In this document: one piece after another, positions 7,295-13,963 of the stretch
Numbering within the stretch: the stretch's first letter is position 1
How the letters are laid out: each line of letters starts with the position of its first letter
Source: an uncultured Lachnospiraceae bacterium
GTDB lineage: Bacteria; Bacillota; Clostridia; Lachnospirales; Lachnospiraceae
Direction: 5' to 3'
Length of the DNA stretch: 28,372 nucleotides
Assembly: GCA_910586095.1 (NCBI GenBank)
Contig: CAJUHQ010000035.1
Span: 1 to 28,372, forward strand
Notes under the pieces: model-generated
Database searches by the model: none
What the model saw: only the letters and a program-made list of their open reading frames with translations
What the model was told of the DNA's origin: nothing
Made by a program: the position numbers and the translations under genes

Positions 7295-8122
7295 TTAATG
7301 AGAGAGAGATTTATTGCGAACAGCCATCAAATCCAAATAAAAATTGGTAGTTGCCATAGTACAATATGGGATGATCCATATTAGTGCTAGCCCACAAGTA
7401 ACAATACTGAGTAGATAGATTGGGATAAAACTCATATAAAATATAAACAAGCGCAATTTATTGCCATTCATTACCTCAAAACATCTTTTCACAATAGTAG
7501 ATACACTCCAATCTGGAAAGTCCAATATCATGTAAAATGCAGGAAAAAATGGCAGTGTAAGAATTGTTGAGATAATGGTGCACACAAGCATAATAAAATA
7601 GTATTTCATCATTGCATTGGTCATTATGCTGTAGGCTTGCCAAAATTCAGCGTTGTTTACCGTCATTGAGGTAAGTGAGTTTGTGTTATAGTTGATAAAT
7701 AAAGGATTGGAGGTAATGATCTCTGTTAAGTGCACGGATGCAATATCAAATGGGATCATGCAGATTGCCTGAACAATACAGATCAAAGTACCTATCTGCA
7801 AAATCTTGGTAAAGTTGTGTTGAAAACCGTAAAATAGATCACTAATTGTACTAGGCATACCACATGCAGATTTTAGGAAAATAAGGGAAATACCTACATT
7901 GAGAACACAAGAAGCGATTTGCACAACAAACAGTAAGATATAGTTGATGATATACCCTATCAATGTGTTAGCAGGACATAAAAGCGACACAACATTGACA
8001 GATACAAACAGAATAGCAGCATTGAGGAGAATAGCACCAATTAAAAGTCCTAAGCGCTGGTTGATTTGAACTCGTGCTAAAGATTTTAATTCTTTGTTGC
8101 TTTTATATTGTGATTGTGGCAT
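7295..8122 (-). CDS. DUF975 family membrane protein
   Basis: This 275-residue integral membrane protein belongs to a Firmicutes family of unknown function. The N-terminus has the family's soluble helix (NKELKSLARVQINQRLGLLI), after which about six hydrophobic segments follow, for example GAILLNAAILFVSVNVVSLL and IGYIINYILLFVVQIASCVL. The C-terminal part (WIIPYCTMATTNFYLDL) matches the typical end, where the chain re-enters the cytosol. The start ATG at 8122 has AAAGGA eight bases upstream, and a good minus-strand promoter lies at 8169-8197. It is a single-gene unit that ends at the palindromic terminator. No function should be assigned beyond membrane location. Confidence 0.82.
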   Translation of the reverse strand: MPQSQYKSNKELKSLARVQINQRLGLLIGAILLNAAILFVSVNVVSLLCPANTLIGYIINYILLFVVQIASCVLNVGISLIFLKSACGMPSTISDLFYGFQHNFTKILQIGTLICIVQAICMIPFDIASVHLTEIITSNPLFINYNTNSLTSMTVNNAEFWQAYSIMTNAMMKYYFIMLVCTIISTILTLPFFPAFYMILDFPDWSVSTIVKRCFEVMNGNKLRLFIFYMSFIPIYLLSIVTCGLALIWIIPYCTMATTNFYLDLMAVRNKSLSH

Positions 8123-8168
8123 ACGTGAAAATCCTTTCTAGAAAAATAGTATTTATATGTTATAGGGC

Positions 8169-8197
8169 ATTGTATCACATCTGTGCTGATAAAACAA
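8169..8197 (-). promoter_or_regulatory. Promoter of the DUF975 gene
   Basis: Read on the minus strand, TTGTTT (8197-8192) and TACAAT (8174-8169) are 17 bases apart, about 47 bases before the start codon. A copy of the hairpin repeat begins about 20 bases upstream of the -35. Confidence 0.6.
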
Positions 8198-8215
8198 CTA
8201 CTCTAAACAGAAGTT

Positions 8216-8295
8216 CCTATGAAAGTCAAAGACTTTCATAGGATGGATGGCCATGCGGCCTGCCAAACGGTAGATGGAGTATAATGCACGTTTCT
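8216..8295 (+). repeat. Hairpin repeat, copy 5
   Basis: CCTATGAAAGTC, loop AAA, GACTTTCATAGG form a perfect 12-bp stem, followed by the same ATGGATGGCCATGCGGCCTG block as in copies 1 and 2. The loop differs (AAA against TTC) while the arms are conserved. It lies between the divergent promoters of the DUF975 gene and tex. Confidence 0.82.
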
Positions 8296-8340
8296 TATGA
8301 AAGTCAAAGACTTTCATAGGATGGATGGCCATAGAATCTA
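8296..8340 (+). repeat. Hairpin repeat, truncated copy 6
   Basis: It repeats the first 37 bases of copy 5 (TATGAAAGTC, AAA, GACTTTCATA, GGATGGATGGCCAT) at a distance of 78 bases, then diverges. Only the first hairpin and the GGCCAT start of the second block remain. Confidence 0.78.
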
Positions 8341-8430
8341 ATAAATGCATTATTTTGCGTAAGGGCTGGTGGTTGGGGAGTTAGATATAGAGGAGTTGTA
8401 GCATTAACACACTTTTTCAGGTAATTATTC

Positions 8431-8459
8431 TTGATTAGGTCGGAGATTTATCATATAAT
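8431..8459 (+). promoter_or_regulatory. Promoter of tex
   Basis: TTGATT (8431-8436) and TATAAT (8454-8459) have a 17-base spacer. Transcription would begin near 8466, giving a leader of about 155 bases before the tex ATG. The leader holds an AAAGAACA/TGTTCTTT stem (8512-8519 with 8549-8556) enclosing TGAA/TTCA. Confidence 0.65.
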
Positions 8460-8620
8460 GAGAGCATTGACAGCTCTAGAACGGTATTGGTCAGGAGTTT
8501 TTCAATATTGCAAAGAACATGGATGAATGGAATGAGACGTTCAAGTAGTGTTCTTTGGTAGTTTGATGTCTGTAGTAGGCACATAGGCAGAATACTATAA
8601 TAAAGAAGGAAAAGGCACAT

Positions 8621-10978
8621 ATGGATATTATTTTAAAATTAAAAGAGGAACTCAACGTAGAAACATGGCAGGTAGAGGCTGCAGTCAAGTTGATAGATGA
8701 AGGCAATACCATTCCCTTTATCTCTAGGTATCGTAAGGAAGTAACAGGTTCTCTCAATGATGAGACTTTGCGAAATCTCAATGAACGATTAGGGTATTTG
8801 AGAAATCTAGAGGAGAAAAAGGAACAGGTACTTGGAAGCATTGAGGAGCAAGGCAAACTTACAGAGGAGTTAAAGGAGAGAATTCTCGCAGCAGAGACAA
8901 TGGTGGTAGTCGAGGATTTATATCGTCCATATCGTCCCAAACGCAAGACAAGGGCAAGTGTGGCAAAAGAACGCGGCTTGGATGGGCTTGCTACTATTAT
9001 TCTCGCACAAGAGACAACAAAATCTTTGCTTGAGGAAGCAGAAGGATATGTAGATGAAGAAAAGGGAGTAAAGAATAGCAAGGAAGCTCTGCAAGGAGCA
9101 ATGGATATCATTGCAGAGATGGTATCAGACAATGCTGACTATAGAGCCTATATACGACAGGCGACTTATGATGAAGGAAAGCTGGTTAGTACGGCAAAGG
9201 ATGAAAAGACAAAAAGTGTGTACGAAATGTACTATAATTTTGAGGAACCTGTCAATAAAGTGGTAGGGCATCGTGTATTGGCATTGAATCGTGGTGAGAA
9301 TGAGAAGGTACTTACTGTAAAGATTGAGGCTCCTACAGAGCGTATTTTGCGCTTTTTGGAAACAAAGGTCATTACAAAAGACCATGAAATTACAACACCT
9401 ACTTTAAAGGCAGTAGTAGCAGATAGTTATGAGCGTTTAATCGCACCCGCAATTGAGCGTGATATTAGAAATGAACTGACTGAGAAGGCAGAAGATGGTG
9501 CTATTTTGGTGTTTGGAAAGAATTTAGAACAACTTCTTATGCAGCCACCAATCACAGGAAAAGTGGTATTGGGATGGGACCCCGCTTTTAGAACAGGATG
9601 TAAGCTTGCTGTGGTGGATGCAACGGGGAAGGTGCTTGACACAAAAGTGATTTATCCTACAGCACCGCAGAATAAGGTTGATGAGGCAAAAAAGGAACTC
9701 AAAAAGCTTATTAGTCAATATCATGTAAATTTGATTTCTGTAGGAAATGGAACTGCTTCGCGTGAGTCAGAACAAGTCATTGTAGAGTTGATAAAAGAAT
9801 TAGATACTCCTGTACAATATGTGATAGTGAATGAGGCTGGTGCTTCTGTTTATTCTGCGAGCAAGCTTGCAACAGAAGAATTTCCAAATTTTGATGTAGG
9901 GCAAAGAAGTGCGGCATCTATTGCACGACGCTTACAAGATCCGTTGGCAGAGCTTGTTAAGATTGATCCTAAGTCCATTGGAGTAGGGCAGTATCAGCAT
10001 GATATGAATCAGAAAAAACTTAGTGAAGCGCTCAACGGCGTTGTAGAAGATTCTGTAAATAAAGTGGGTGTAGACTTAAATACGGCGTCAGCTTCTCTTC
10101 TTGAATATATTTCTGGTATCAACAAGACAATCGCTAAAAATATTGTGGAATATCGAGAGGCAAATGGTCGTTTTACCAACAGAAAACAGCTCTTAAAGGT
10201 GGCAAAATTAGGGCCTAAGGCATATGAACAATGTGCAGGATTTATGCGTATTATAGATGGAGACAATCCGCTAGATGCTACGAGTGTGCATCCTGAATCT
10301 TATGAGGCAGCACTGAACTTGTTAGAAAAGCTTAGCATTTCTATGGAAGACTTAAAAGAGCTTCAAAAAAATGCAGCAAAAAATAATTCTATGCCAAAAG
10401 AGAAATCACAAAAAACTGGCAAAGATAAAAAGAACAAACAGCAGGGAATTGTTATTAAAAATACCCACACGGCTATGGGAAAAGCAATAGCAGCCGCTAT
10501 GGGAAATATTGTAGCAGAACCCTCTGTTCAACCTGAAAAGAATGAGGAGATAATGCCACAAGTGGTAGGAAGCCTCGAAAAGCGTGTGAAAGACAAGAAA
10601 AAAATGGCCCAGGAGCTTGGTATTGGAGAGATCACGTTGATAGATATCTTAAAGGAGCTAGAAAAGCCAGCACGCGATCCGCGTGAAGATATGCCACGAC
10701 CAGTTCTTAGAAGTGATGTGCTTGATATGAAAGATTTAAAACCAGATATGATTCTCAAAGGTACTGTCAGAAATGTCATAGACTTTGGGGTATTTGTGGA
10801 TATTGGTGTACATCAGGATGGGTTAGTTCATATTTCGCAGATTACAGATCGGTTTATTAAGCATCCACTTGAGGCCGTTCGCGTCGGTGATATTGTAGAT
10901 GTAAAAGTACTAGAGGTAGACATGGATAAAAAGCGGATTTCACTTACAATGAAGCTCGGTAAAGAAAATAGAAAATAG
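8621..10978 (+). CDS. tex: Tex, S1-domain RNA-binding transcription accessory protein
   Basis: This 785-residue cytosolic nucleic-acid-binding protein is the bacterial relative of Spt6 and supports transcription; relatives were found through toxin gene expression. The domains appear in the usual order. The N-terminal helical part contains FISRYRKEVTG and VVEDLYRPYRPKRKTRA. A YqgF-like RNase H fold begins near residue 315 (LGWDPAFRTGCKLAVVDATG). Helix-hairpin-helix repeats lie at about 483-550 (VDLNTASASLLEYISGI, LLKVAKLGPKAYEQCAGFMR). The S1 domain lies at about 705-780 (GTVRNVIDFGVFVDIGVHQD). A lysine/glutamine-rich insert of about 60 residues (from about 580 to 645) lies between HPESY and the region leading to S1. 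This explains a length somewhat above the common 715-730. ATG 8621 follows AAGGAAAAGG. A strong terminator follows. Confidence 0.95.
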   Translation: MDIILKLKEELNVETWQVEAAVKLIDEGNTIPFISRYRKEVTGSLNDETLRNLNERLGYLRNLEEKKEQVLGSIEEQGKLTEELKERILAAETMVVVEDLYRPYRPKRKTRASVAKERGLDGLATIILAQETTKSLLEEAEGYVDEEKGVKNSKEALQGAMDIIAEMVSDNADYRAYIRQATYDEGKLVSTAKDEKTKSVYEMYYNFEEPVNKVVGHRVLALNRGENEKVLTVKIEAPTERILRFLETKVITKDHEITTPTLKAVVADSYERLIAPAIERDIRNELTEKAEDGAILVFGKNLEQLLMQPPITGKVVLGWDPAFRTGCKLAVVDATGKVLDTKVIYPTAPQNKVDEAKKELKKLISQYHVNLISVGNGTASRESEQVIVELIKELDTPVQYVIVNEAGASVYSASKLATEEFPNFDVGQRSAASIARRLQDPLAELVKIDPKSIGVGQYQHDMNQKKLSEALNGVVEDSVNKVGVDLNTASASLLEYISGINKTIAKNIVEYREANGRFTNRKQLLKVAKLGPKAYEQCAGFMRIIDGDNPLDATSVHPESYEAALNLLEKLSISMEDLKELQKNAAKNNSMPKEKSQKTGKDKKNKQQGIVIKNTHTAMGKAIAAAMGNIVAEPSVQPEKNEEIMPQVVGSLEKRVKDKKKMAQELGIGEITLIDILKELEKPARDPREDMPRPVLRSDVLDMKDLKPDMILKGTVRNVIDFGVFVDIGVHQDGLVHISQITDRFIKHPLEAVRVGDIVDVKVLEVDMDKKRISLTMKLGKENRK

Positions 10979-10980
10979 TC

Positions 10981-11013
10981 AAATGCGGCAGTTATTCCAC
11001 TGCCGCATTTTCA
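10981..11013 (+). terminator. Rho-independent terminator of tex
   Basis: AAATGCGGCAG, loop TTATTCCA and CTGCCGCATTT form a perfect 11-bp stem ending in a T run, three bases after the tex stop codon. Confidence 0.9.
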
Positions 11014-11180
11014 ATGACAGTCAGTTGATCCAATCTGCAAAATCCAACAATACCATTATATTGCGCGCGTAAAAGAAGTAGGAGTTGCCACACAATATAA
11101 AGAAATTGAAAAAAGTAAGAAGATAAATAGGTAAAACGATACGTTTCACATAACTTTTATAAATATAAACATATATTTTG

Positions 11181-11209
11181 TGGACAAAGATAATAAAAAA
11201 TATTATAAT
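11181..11209 (+). promoter_or_regulatory. Promoter of the PerR-like operon
   Basis: TGGACA (11181-11186) and TATAAT (11204-11209) have a 17-base spacer. The operator palindrome begins inside the -10, so a bound repressor would block this promoter. Confidence 0.75.
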
Positions 11210-11224
11210 TAGAATAATTCTAAT
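11208..11224 (+). promoter_or_regulatory. PerR/Fur-type operator
   Basis: ATTAGAAT-A-ATTCTAAT is a perfect 8-1-8 palindrome. Its core TTAGAATNATTCTAA follows the 7-1-7 pattern of PerR boxes (TTATAATNATTATAA). It overlaps the -10 and transcription start, and the Fur-family gene begins 18 bases later, which points to autoregulation. Confidence 0.8.
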
Positions 11225-11241
11225 ATAAAGGTGGTGGGCAA

Positions 11242-11604
11242 GTGACTAGATACGCAAAACAAATATTGGAATTGGTCAATCAGTCTAAAAGACATATGAC
11301 AGCAGAGCAGCTCTATTTAGAATTAAAAAAAACAGAACCTAAAGTCGTTCAGGCAACTGTATATAATAATCTAAATACCTTGTGTCAAGAAGGACTGATA
11401 CGAAAGTTGTCAATTGAAGGTTCGCCAGATCGCTATGATAAGATCCAAAAACATGACCATCTTGTATGCAAAGAGTGTGGTGCATTATCGGATATAACTT
11501 TTAGTGACATGACAAAAGATTTGGAACAGCAGTTTGGAGGAGAAATTATATCGTATGATTTAAAAGTATTTTATCTTTGTCCAAAATGCAGAGAAAAACA
11601 CTAA
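11242..11604 (+). CDS. perR: Fur-family transcriptional repressor, PerR-like
   Basis: This 120-residue metal-dependent repressor should sense peroxide by metal-catalysed histidine oxidation. The GTG start at 11242 is preceded by AAAGGTGG. The winged helix covers residues 5-70, with recognition stretch VVQATVYNNLNTLCQEGLI. The dimer domain carries the regulatory metal ligands in PDRYDKIQKHDH, which aligns with the D85, H91 and H93 region of B. subtilis PerR. Two CxxC pairs (CKECG and CPKC) form the structural zinc site. The N-terminus is shorter than in B. subtilis PerR, which removes the first helix and the H37-region context cannot be judged with certainty. It probably represses itself and the rubrerythrin-containing gene starting 18 bases after its stop. 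Fur or Zur is possible, but the rubrerythrin neighbour favours PerR. Confidence 0.85.
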   Translation: MTRYAKQILELVNQSKRHMTAEQLYLELKKTEPKVVQATVYNNLNTLCQEGLIRKLSIEGSPDRYDKIQKHDHLVCKECGALSDITFSDMTKDLEQQFGGEIISYDLKVFYLCPKCREKH

Positions 11605-11622
11605 GACGAGGAGGTATGTACA

Positions 11623-13635
11623 ATGATCTACAAATGCAGTATCTGTGGGTATGTGTATGACGAGGAAAAAGTAGGAAAACCATTTTCTGAACTGACAGAA
11701 TGTCCTGTTTGCAAACAACCCCCAGAAAAATTTAAGGCGGTAGAAATCACAAAGTCTACAATTGCGCAGCCTGAAATCAAAAATCAACCCATTTCCATAA
11801 ATGCTGATGGGCTGGATTTGAACTATCCTAAAGAAACTCGAAAGGTGGACAGTGATTATCGGTACATGAAGGAAATCCACGAGATGGCTGTCACTGGCAA
11901 ATCAGCGATTGAGGCAATGGGTACACAGATGAAAATGCCAAACTGGGATGATGTGTTTGTGCTTGGAGCACAACTAAATCCAATGCCTTTGGATGAACAT
12001 GCCAATGTGTCCTTGAAAACAGTGATTGGTAAACATGCAAAAAAGCCAATGGTGATTGACATGCCCATTTATATTTCTCACATGTCTTTTGGTGCACTTT
12101 CTAAGGAGACAAAGATTGCGTTGTCAAAAGCAAGTGCAGCAGTTGGCACGGCAATGTGTAGCGGGGAAGGTGGTATTCTTCCAGAAGAAAAAGCAGCAGC
12201 ATATAAATATATTTTTGAATATGTACCCAACCTGTACAGTGTTACGGATGAAAATCTAAAAACTTCCGATGCCATTGAGATTAAGATTGGTCAAGGAACT
12301 AAACCAGGCATGGGAGGACACTTACCAGGAAGTAAGGTGACTCCTGAAATTGCAAAAATCCGAAACAAACCACTTGGAGAGGATGTTATCAGCCCTTCTA
12401 AATTCCCTGGAATAAACAATGCGGATGATTTAAAAAAGTTGGTGAGTGAACTGCGCAGGCGAAGCGAGGGCAGACCCATTGGTATTAAGATTGCTGCTGG
12501 ACGTATTGAGAAAGATTTGGAGTTTTGTGTCTATGCTGCCCCTGATTTTATTACAATAGATGGGCGAGGAGGCGCAACAGGAGCTTCTCCGTCTATTGTA
12601 CGCGATTCTACTAGTGTTCCGACAATCTATGCGCTTTACCGTGCTAGAAAATATCTTGATTCTATTAGATCAGATATTAGTTTGGTAATCACAGGAGGTC
12701 TTCGGGTATCATCTGATTTTGCAAAAGCAATTGCTATGGGTGCAGATGCTGTTGCAATTGCCTCAGCAGCTATGGTAGCTGCTGCCTGTCAACAGTATCG
12801 CATCTGTGGAACTGGAATGTGTCCAGTGGGTGTGGCTACGCAGGATGAAAAATTGCGCGAAAGATTACATATAGATACAGCAGCAAAAAGAGTAGAAAAT
12901 TATCTGAACTGTTGTGCAGAGGAACTAAAGACATTTGCAAGAATCACTGGAAATACAAATATTCATGGTTTGTCTGTCGATGATCTTTGTACAATCAACA
13001 GGGAACTATCAGAACATACAAATATTGCACATGCAGGCAACACGCCGATATCATCAGCAAGTGTGTCATATCATATTAAGGAGGAAAACAAGATGAATAC
13101 AACAAAATATACAGGGACACAGACAGAAAAAAATTTGGAAGCGGCATTTGCAGGAGAATCACAGGCTAGAAATAAATACACATATTTTGCCTCTGTAGCA
13201 AAAAAGGAAGGCTATGAGCAGATTGCAGGTTTGTTTTTAAAAACAGCCGATAATGAAAAAGAGCATGCGAAGATGTGGTTTAAGGAATTGAATGGTATAG
13301 GTGATACTAAGGAAAATCTCGCTGAAGCCGCAGATGGTGAAAACTTTGAATGGACAGATATGTATGAGAATTTTGCCAAAACAGCCGAGGAGGAAGGTTT
13401 TCCCGAACTTGCAGCAAAGTTTAGACTGGTTGGTGAGATCGAAAAGCATCATGAAGAGCGATATCGCGCTTTATTAAAGAACGTGGAAACAGCGGCTGTG
13501 TTTGAAAAGAGCGAAGTAAAGGTATGGGAGTGCCGCAATTGTGGACACATTATAGTAGGAACAAAAGCTCCAGAAGTTTGTCCAACCTGCAATCATCCAC
13601 AAAGCTACTTTGAAGTACATGAGGAAAATTACTAA
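11623..13635 (+). CDS. Rubredoxin / glutamate-synthase-like FMN domain / rubrerythrin in one frame
   Basis: A single open frame of 670 residues joins three modules. Residues 1-45 are a rubredoxin-like iron site (C5, C8, C27, C30). Residues about 80-475 are a glutamate-synthase-type FMN-binding barrel with HMSFGALSKE, CSGEGG, TKPGMGGHLPG, DGRGGATGASP and the [3Fe-4S] motif C389, C395, C400 (CX5CX4C, ending CPVGVATQ). It lacks the glutaminase domain, so it is not a full glutamate synthase. From residue 491 follows a complete rubrerythrin. No stop codon separates the last two, yet AAGGAGG (13078-13084) lies eight bases before the ATG at residue 491. The start ATG 11623 has AGGAGG eight bases upstream. 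The assembly would pass electrons to the diiron site that reduces peroxide; this is inferred. The alternative is two genes whose stop was lost. Confidence 0.85.
   Translation: MIYKCSICGYVYDEEKVGKPFSELTECPVCKQPPEKFKAVEITKSTIAQPEIKNQPISINADGLDLNYPKETRKVDSDYRYMKEIHEMAVTGKSAIEAMGTQMKMPNWDDVFVLGAQLNPMPLDEHANVSLKTVIGKHAKKPMVIDMPIYISHMSFGALSKETKIALSKASAAVGTAMCSGEGGILPEEKAAAYKYIFEYVPNLYSVTDENLKTSDAIEIKIGQGTKPGMGGHLPGSKVTPEIAKIRNKPLGEDVISPSKFPGINNADDLKKLVSELRRRSEGRPIGIKIAAGRIEKDLEFCVYAAPDFITIDGRGGATGASPSIVRDSTSVPTIYALYRARKYLDSIRSDISLVITGGLRVSSDFAKAIAMGADAVAIASAAMVAAACQQYRICGTGMCPVGVATQDEKLRERLHIDTAAKRVENYLNCCAEELKTFARITGNTNIHGLSVDDLCTINRELSEHTNIAHAGNTPISSASVSYHIKEENKMNTTKYTGTQTEKNLEAAFAGESQARNKYTYFASVAKKEGYEQIAGLFLKTADNEKEHAKMWFKELNGIGDTKENLAEAADGENFEWTDMYENFAKTAEEEGFPELAAKFRLVGEIEKHHEERYRALLKNVETAAVFEKSEVKVWECRNCGHIIVGTKAPEVCPTCNHPQSYFEVHEENY
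13093..13635 (+). CDS. rbr: Rubrerythrin, internal start within the long fusion frame
   Basis: This peroxide-reducing, cytosolic non-haem iron protein would be 180 residues if translated from its own start. It has the ferritin-like four-helix part with the diiron ligands in NLEAAFAGESQARNKY, ADNEKEHAKMW and VGEIEKHHEERY. A C-terminal rubredoxin domain follows (WECRNCGHIIVG, then APEVCPTCNHP). The length matches free-standing rubrerythrins exactly. A strong ribosome site AAGGAGG is eight bases before ATG 13093, inside the upstream coding sequence and in the same frame. So free rubrerythrin can be made in addition to the fused chain. Listed as a nested product because initiation here is likely but not proven. 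Confidence 0.7.
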   Translation: MNTTKYTGTQTEKNLEAAFAGESQARNKYTYFASVAKKEGYEQIAGLFLKTADNEKEHAKMWFKELNGIGDTKENLAEAADGENFEWTDMYENFAKTAEEEGFPELAAKFRLVGEIEKHHEERYRALLKNVETAAVFEKSEVKVWECRNCGHIIVGTKAPEVCPTCNHPQSYFEVHEENY

Positions 13636-13656
13636 TCGAATTTTATCTACAGGCGA

Positions 13657-13685
13657 AAAGGGGCAGTCACAGTGCCCCTTTGTTC
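13657..13685 (+). terminator. Rho-independent terminator of the rubrerythrin operon
   Basis: AAAGGGGCA, a 7-base loop and TGCCCCTTT form a 9-bp stem followed by GTTCTT, 21 bases after the stop codon. Confidence 0.85.
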
Positions 13686-13714
13686 TTGCCTTATCGTTAT
13701 ATCTAATGTATAAT
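13686..13714 (+). promoter_or_regulatory. Promoter without a following long gene
   Basis: TTGCCT (13686-13691) and TATAAT (13709-13714) have a 17-base spacer. It begins right after the rubrerythrin terminator. No credible reading frame starts before the terminator at 13828, so it would drive a short RNA. Confidence 0.5.
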
Positions 13715-13720
13715 AAAAGT

Positions 13721-13850
13721 GATAAAAAAGTCTGTCAAACAAGGCTTTGTACATAGTAAACTCACATTGTACTCAATCTGTCGTTTGATAGGCCGTATGG
13801 ATGGTGTGGTTTATAGTATTCCTAAAAAGCGGGAAATTTCCCGCTATTTT
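13721..13850 (+). ncRNA. Candidate small RNA, about 130 nt
   Basis: The span runs from a well-spaced promoter to a strong terminator without a plausible protein. Predicted pairing includes CTGTCAAAC (13732-13740) with GTTTGATAG (13783-13791), nine pairs with one G-U, enclosing GTACA (13749-13753) with TGTAC (13768-13772). The terminator hairpin makes the 3' end. I do not recognise a known family. It could also be a remnant leader of the downstream gene. Confidence 0.35.
13828..13850 (+). terminator. Rho-independent terminator, orphan
   Basis: AGCGGGAAATTTCCCGCT is a perfect 18-base palindrome flanked by AAAAA before and ATTTTT after. It can work in either direction. No protein gene ends nearby except the already terminated rubrerythrin gene, so it fits the end of the small-RNA candidate. 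Confidence 0.8.
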
Positions 13851-13963
13851 TGTTACAGTGGTTTGAGGTAGGTATATGATAGATGCTGTAGATGCCTTAA
13901 AATAGTTCTTAGTCAGTAAGATAGAATGAAAGAATATATACAGTAGATGAAAGGATACATACA

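Noticed and set aside
7160..7384. Short plus-strand open frame over the palindrome and the end of the DUF975 gene
   Set aside because: It runs through the nested palindrome and antisense to a real gene, has no ribosome site and no recognisable protein pattern.
8491..9132. 213-residue minus-strand open frame over the start of tex
   Set aside because: It is serine-rich and antisense to strongly conserved tex codons, as expected for a shadow frame.
11623..13090. Complete glutamate synthase large subunit
   Set aside because: Only the FMN/[3Fe-4S] barrel is present. There is no N-terminal glutaminase domain with catalytic cysteine and no C-terminal GXGXG beta-helix, so it should not be called gltB.
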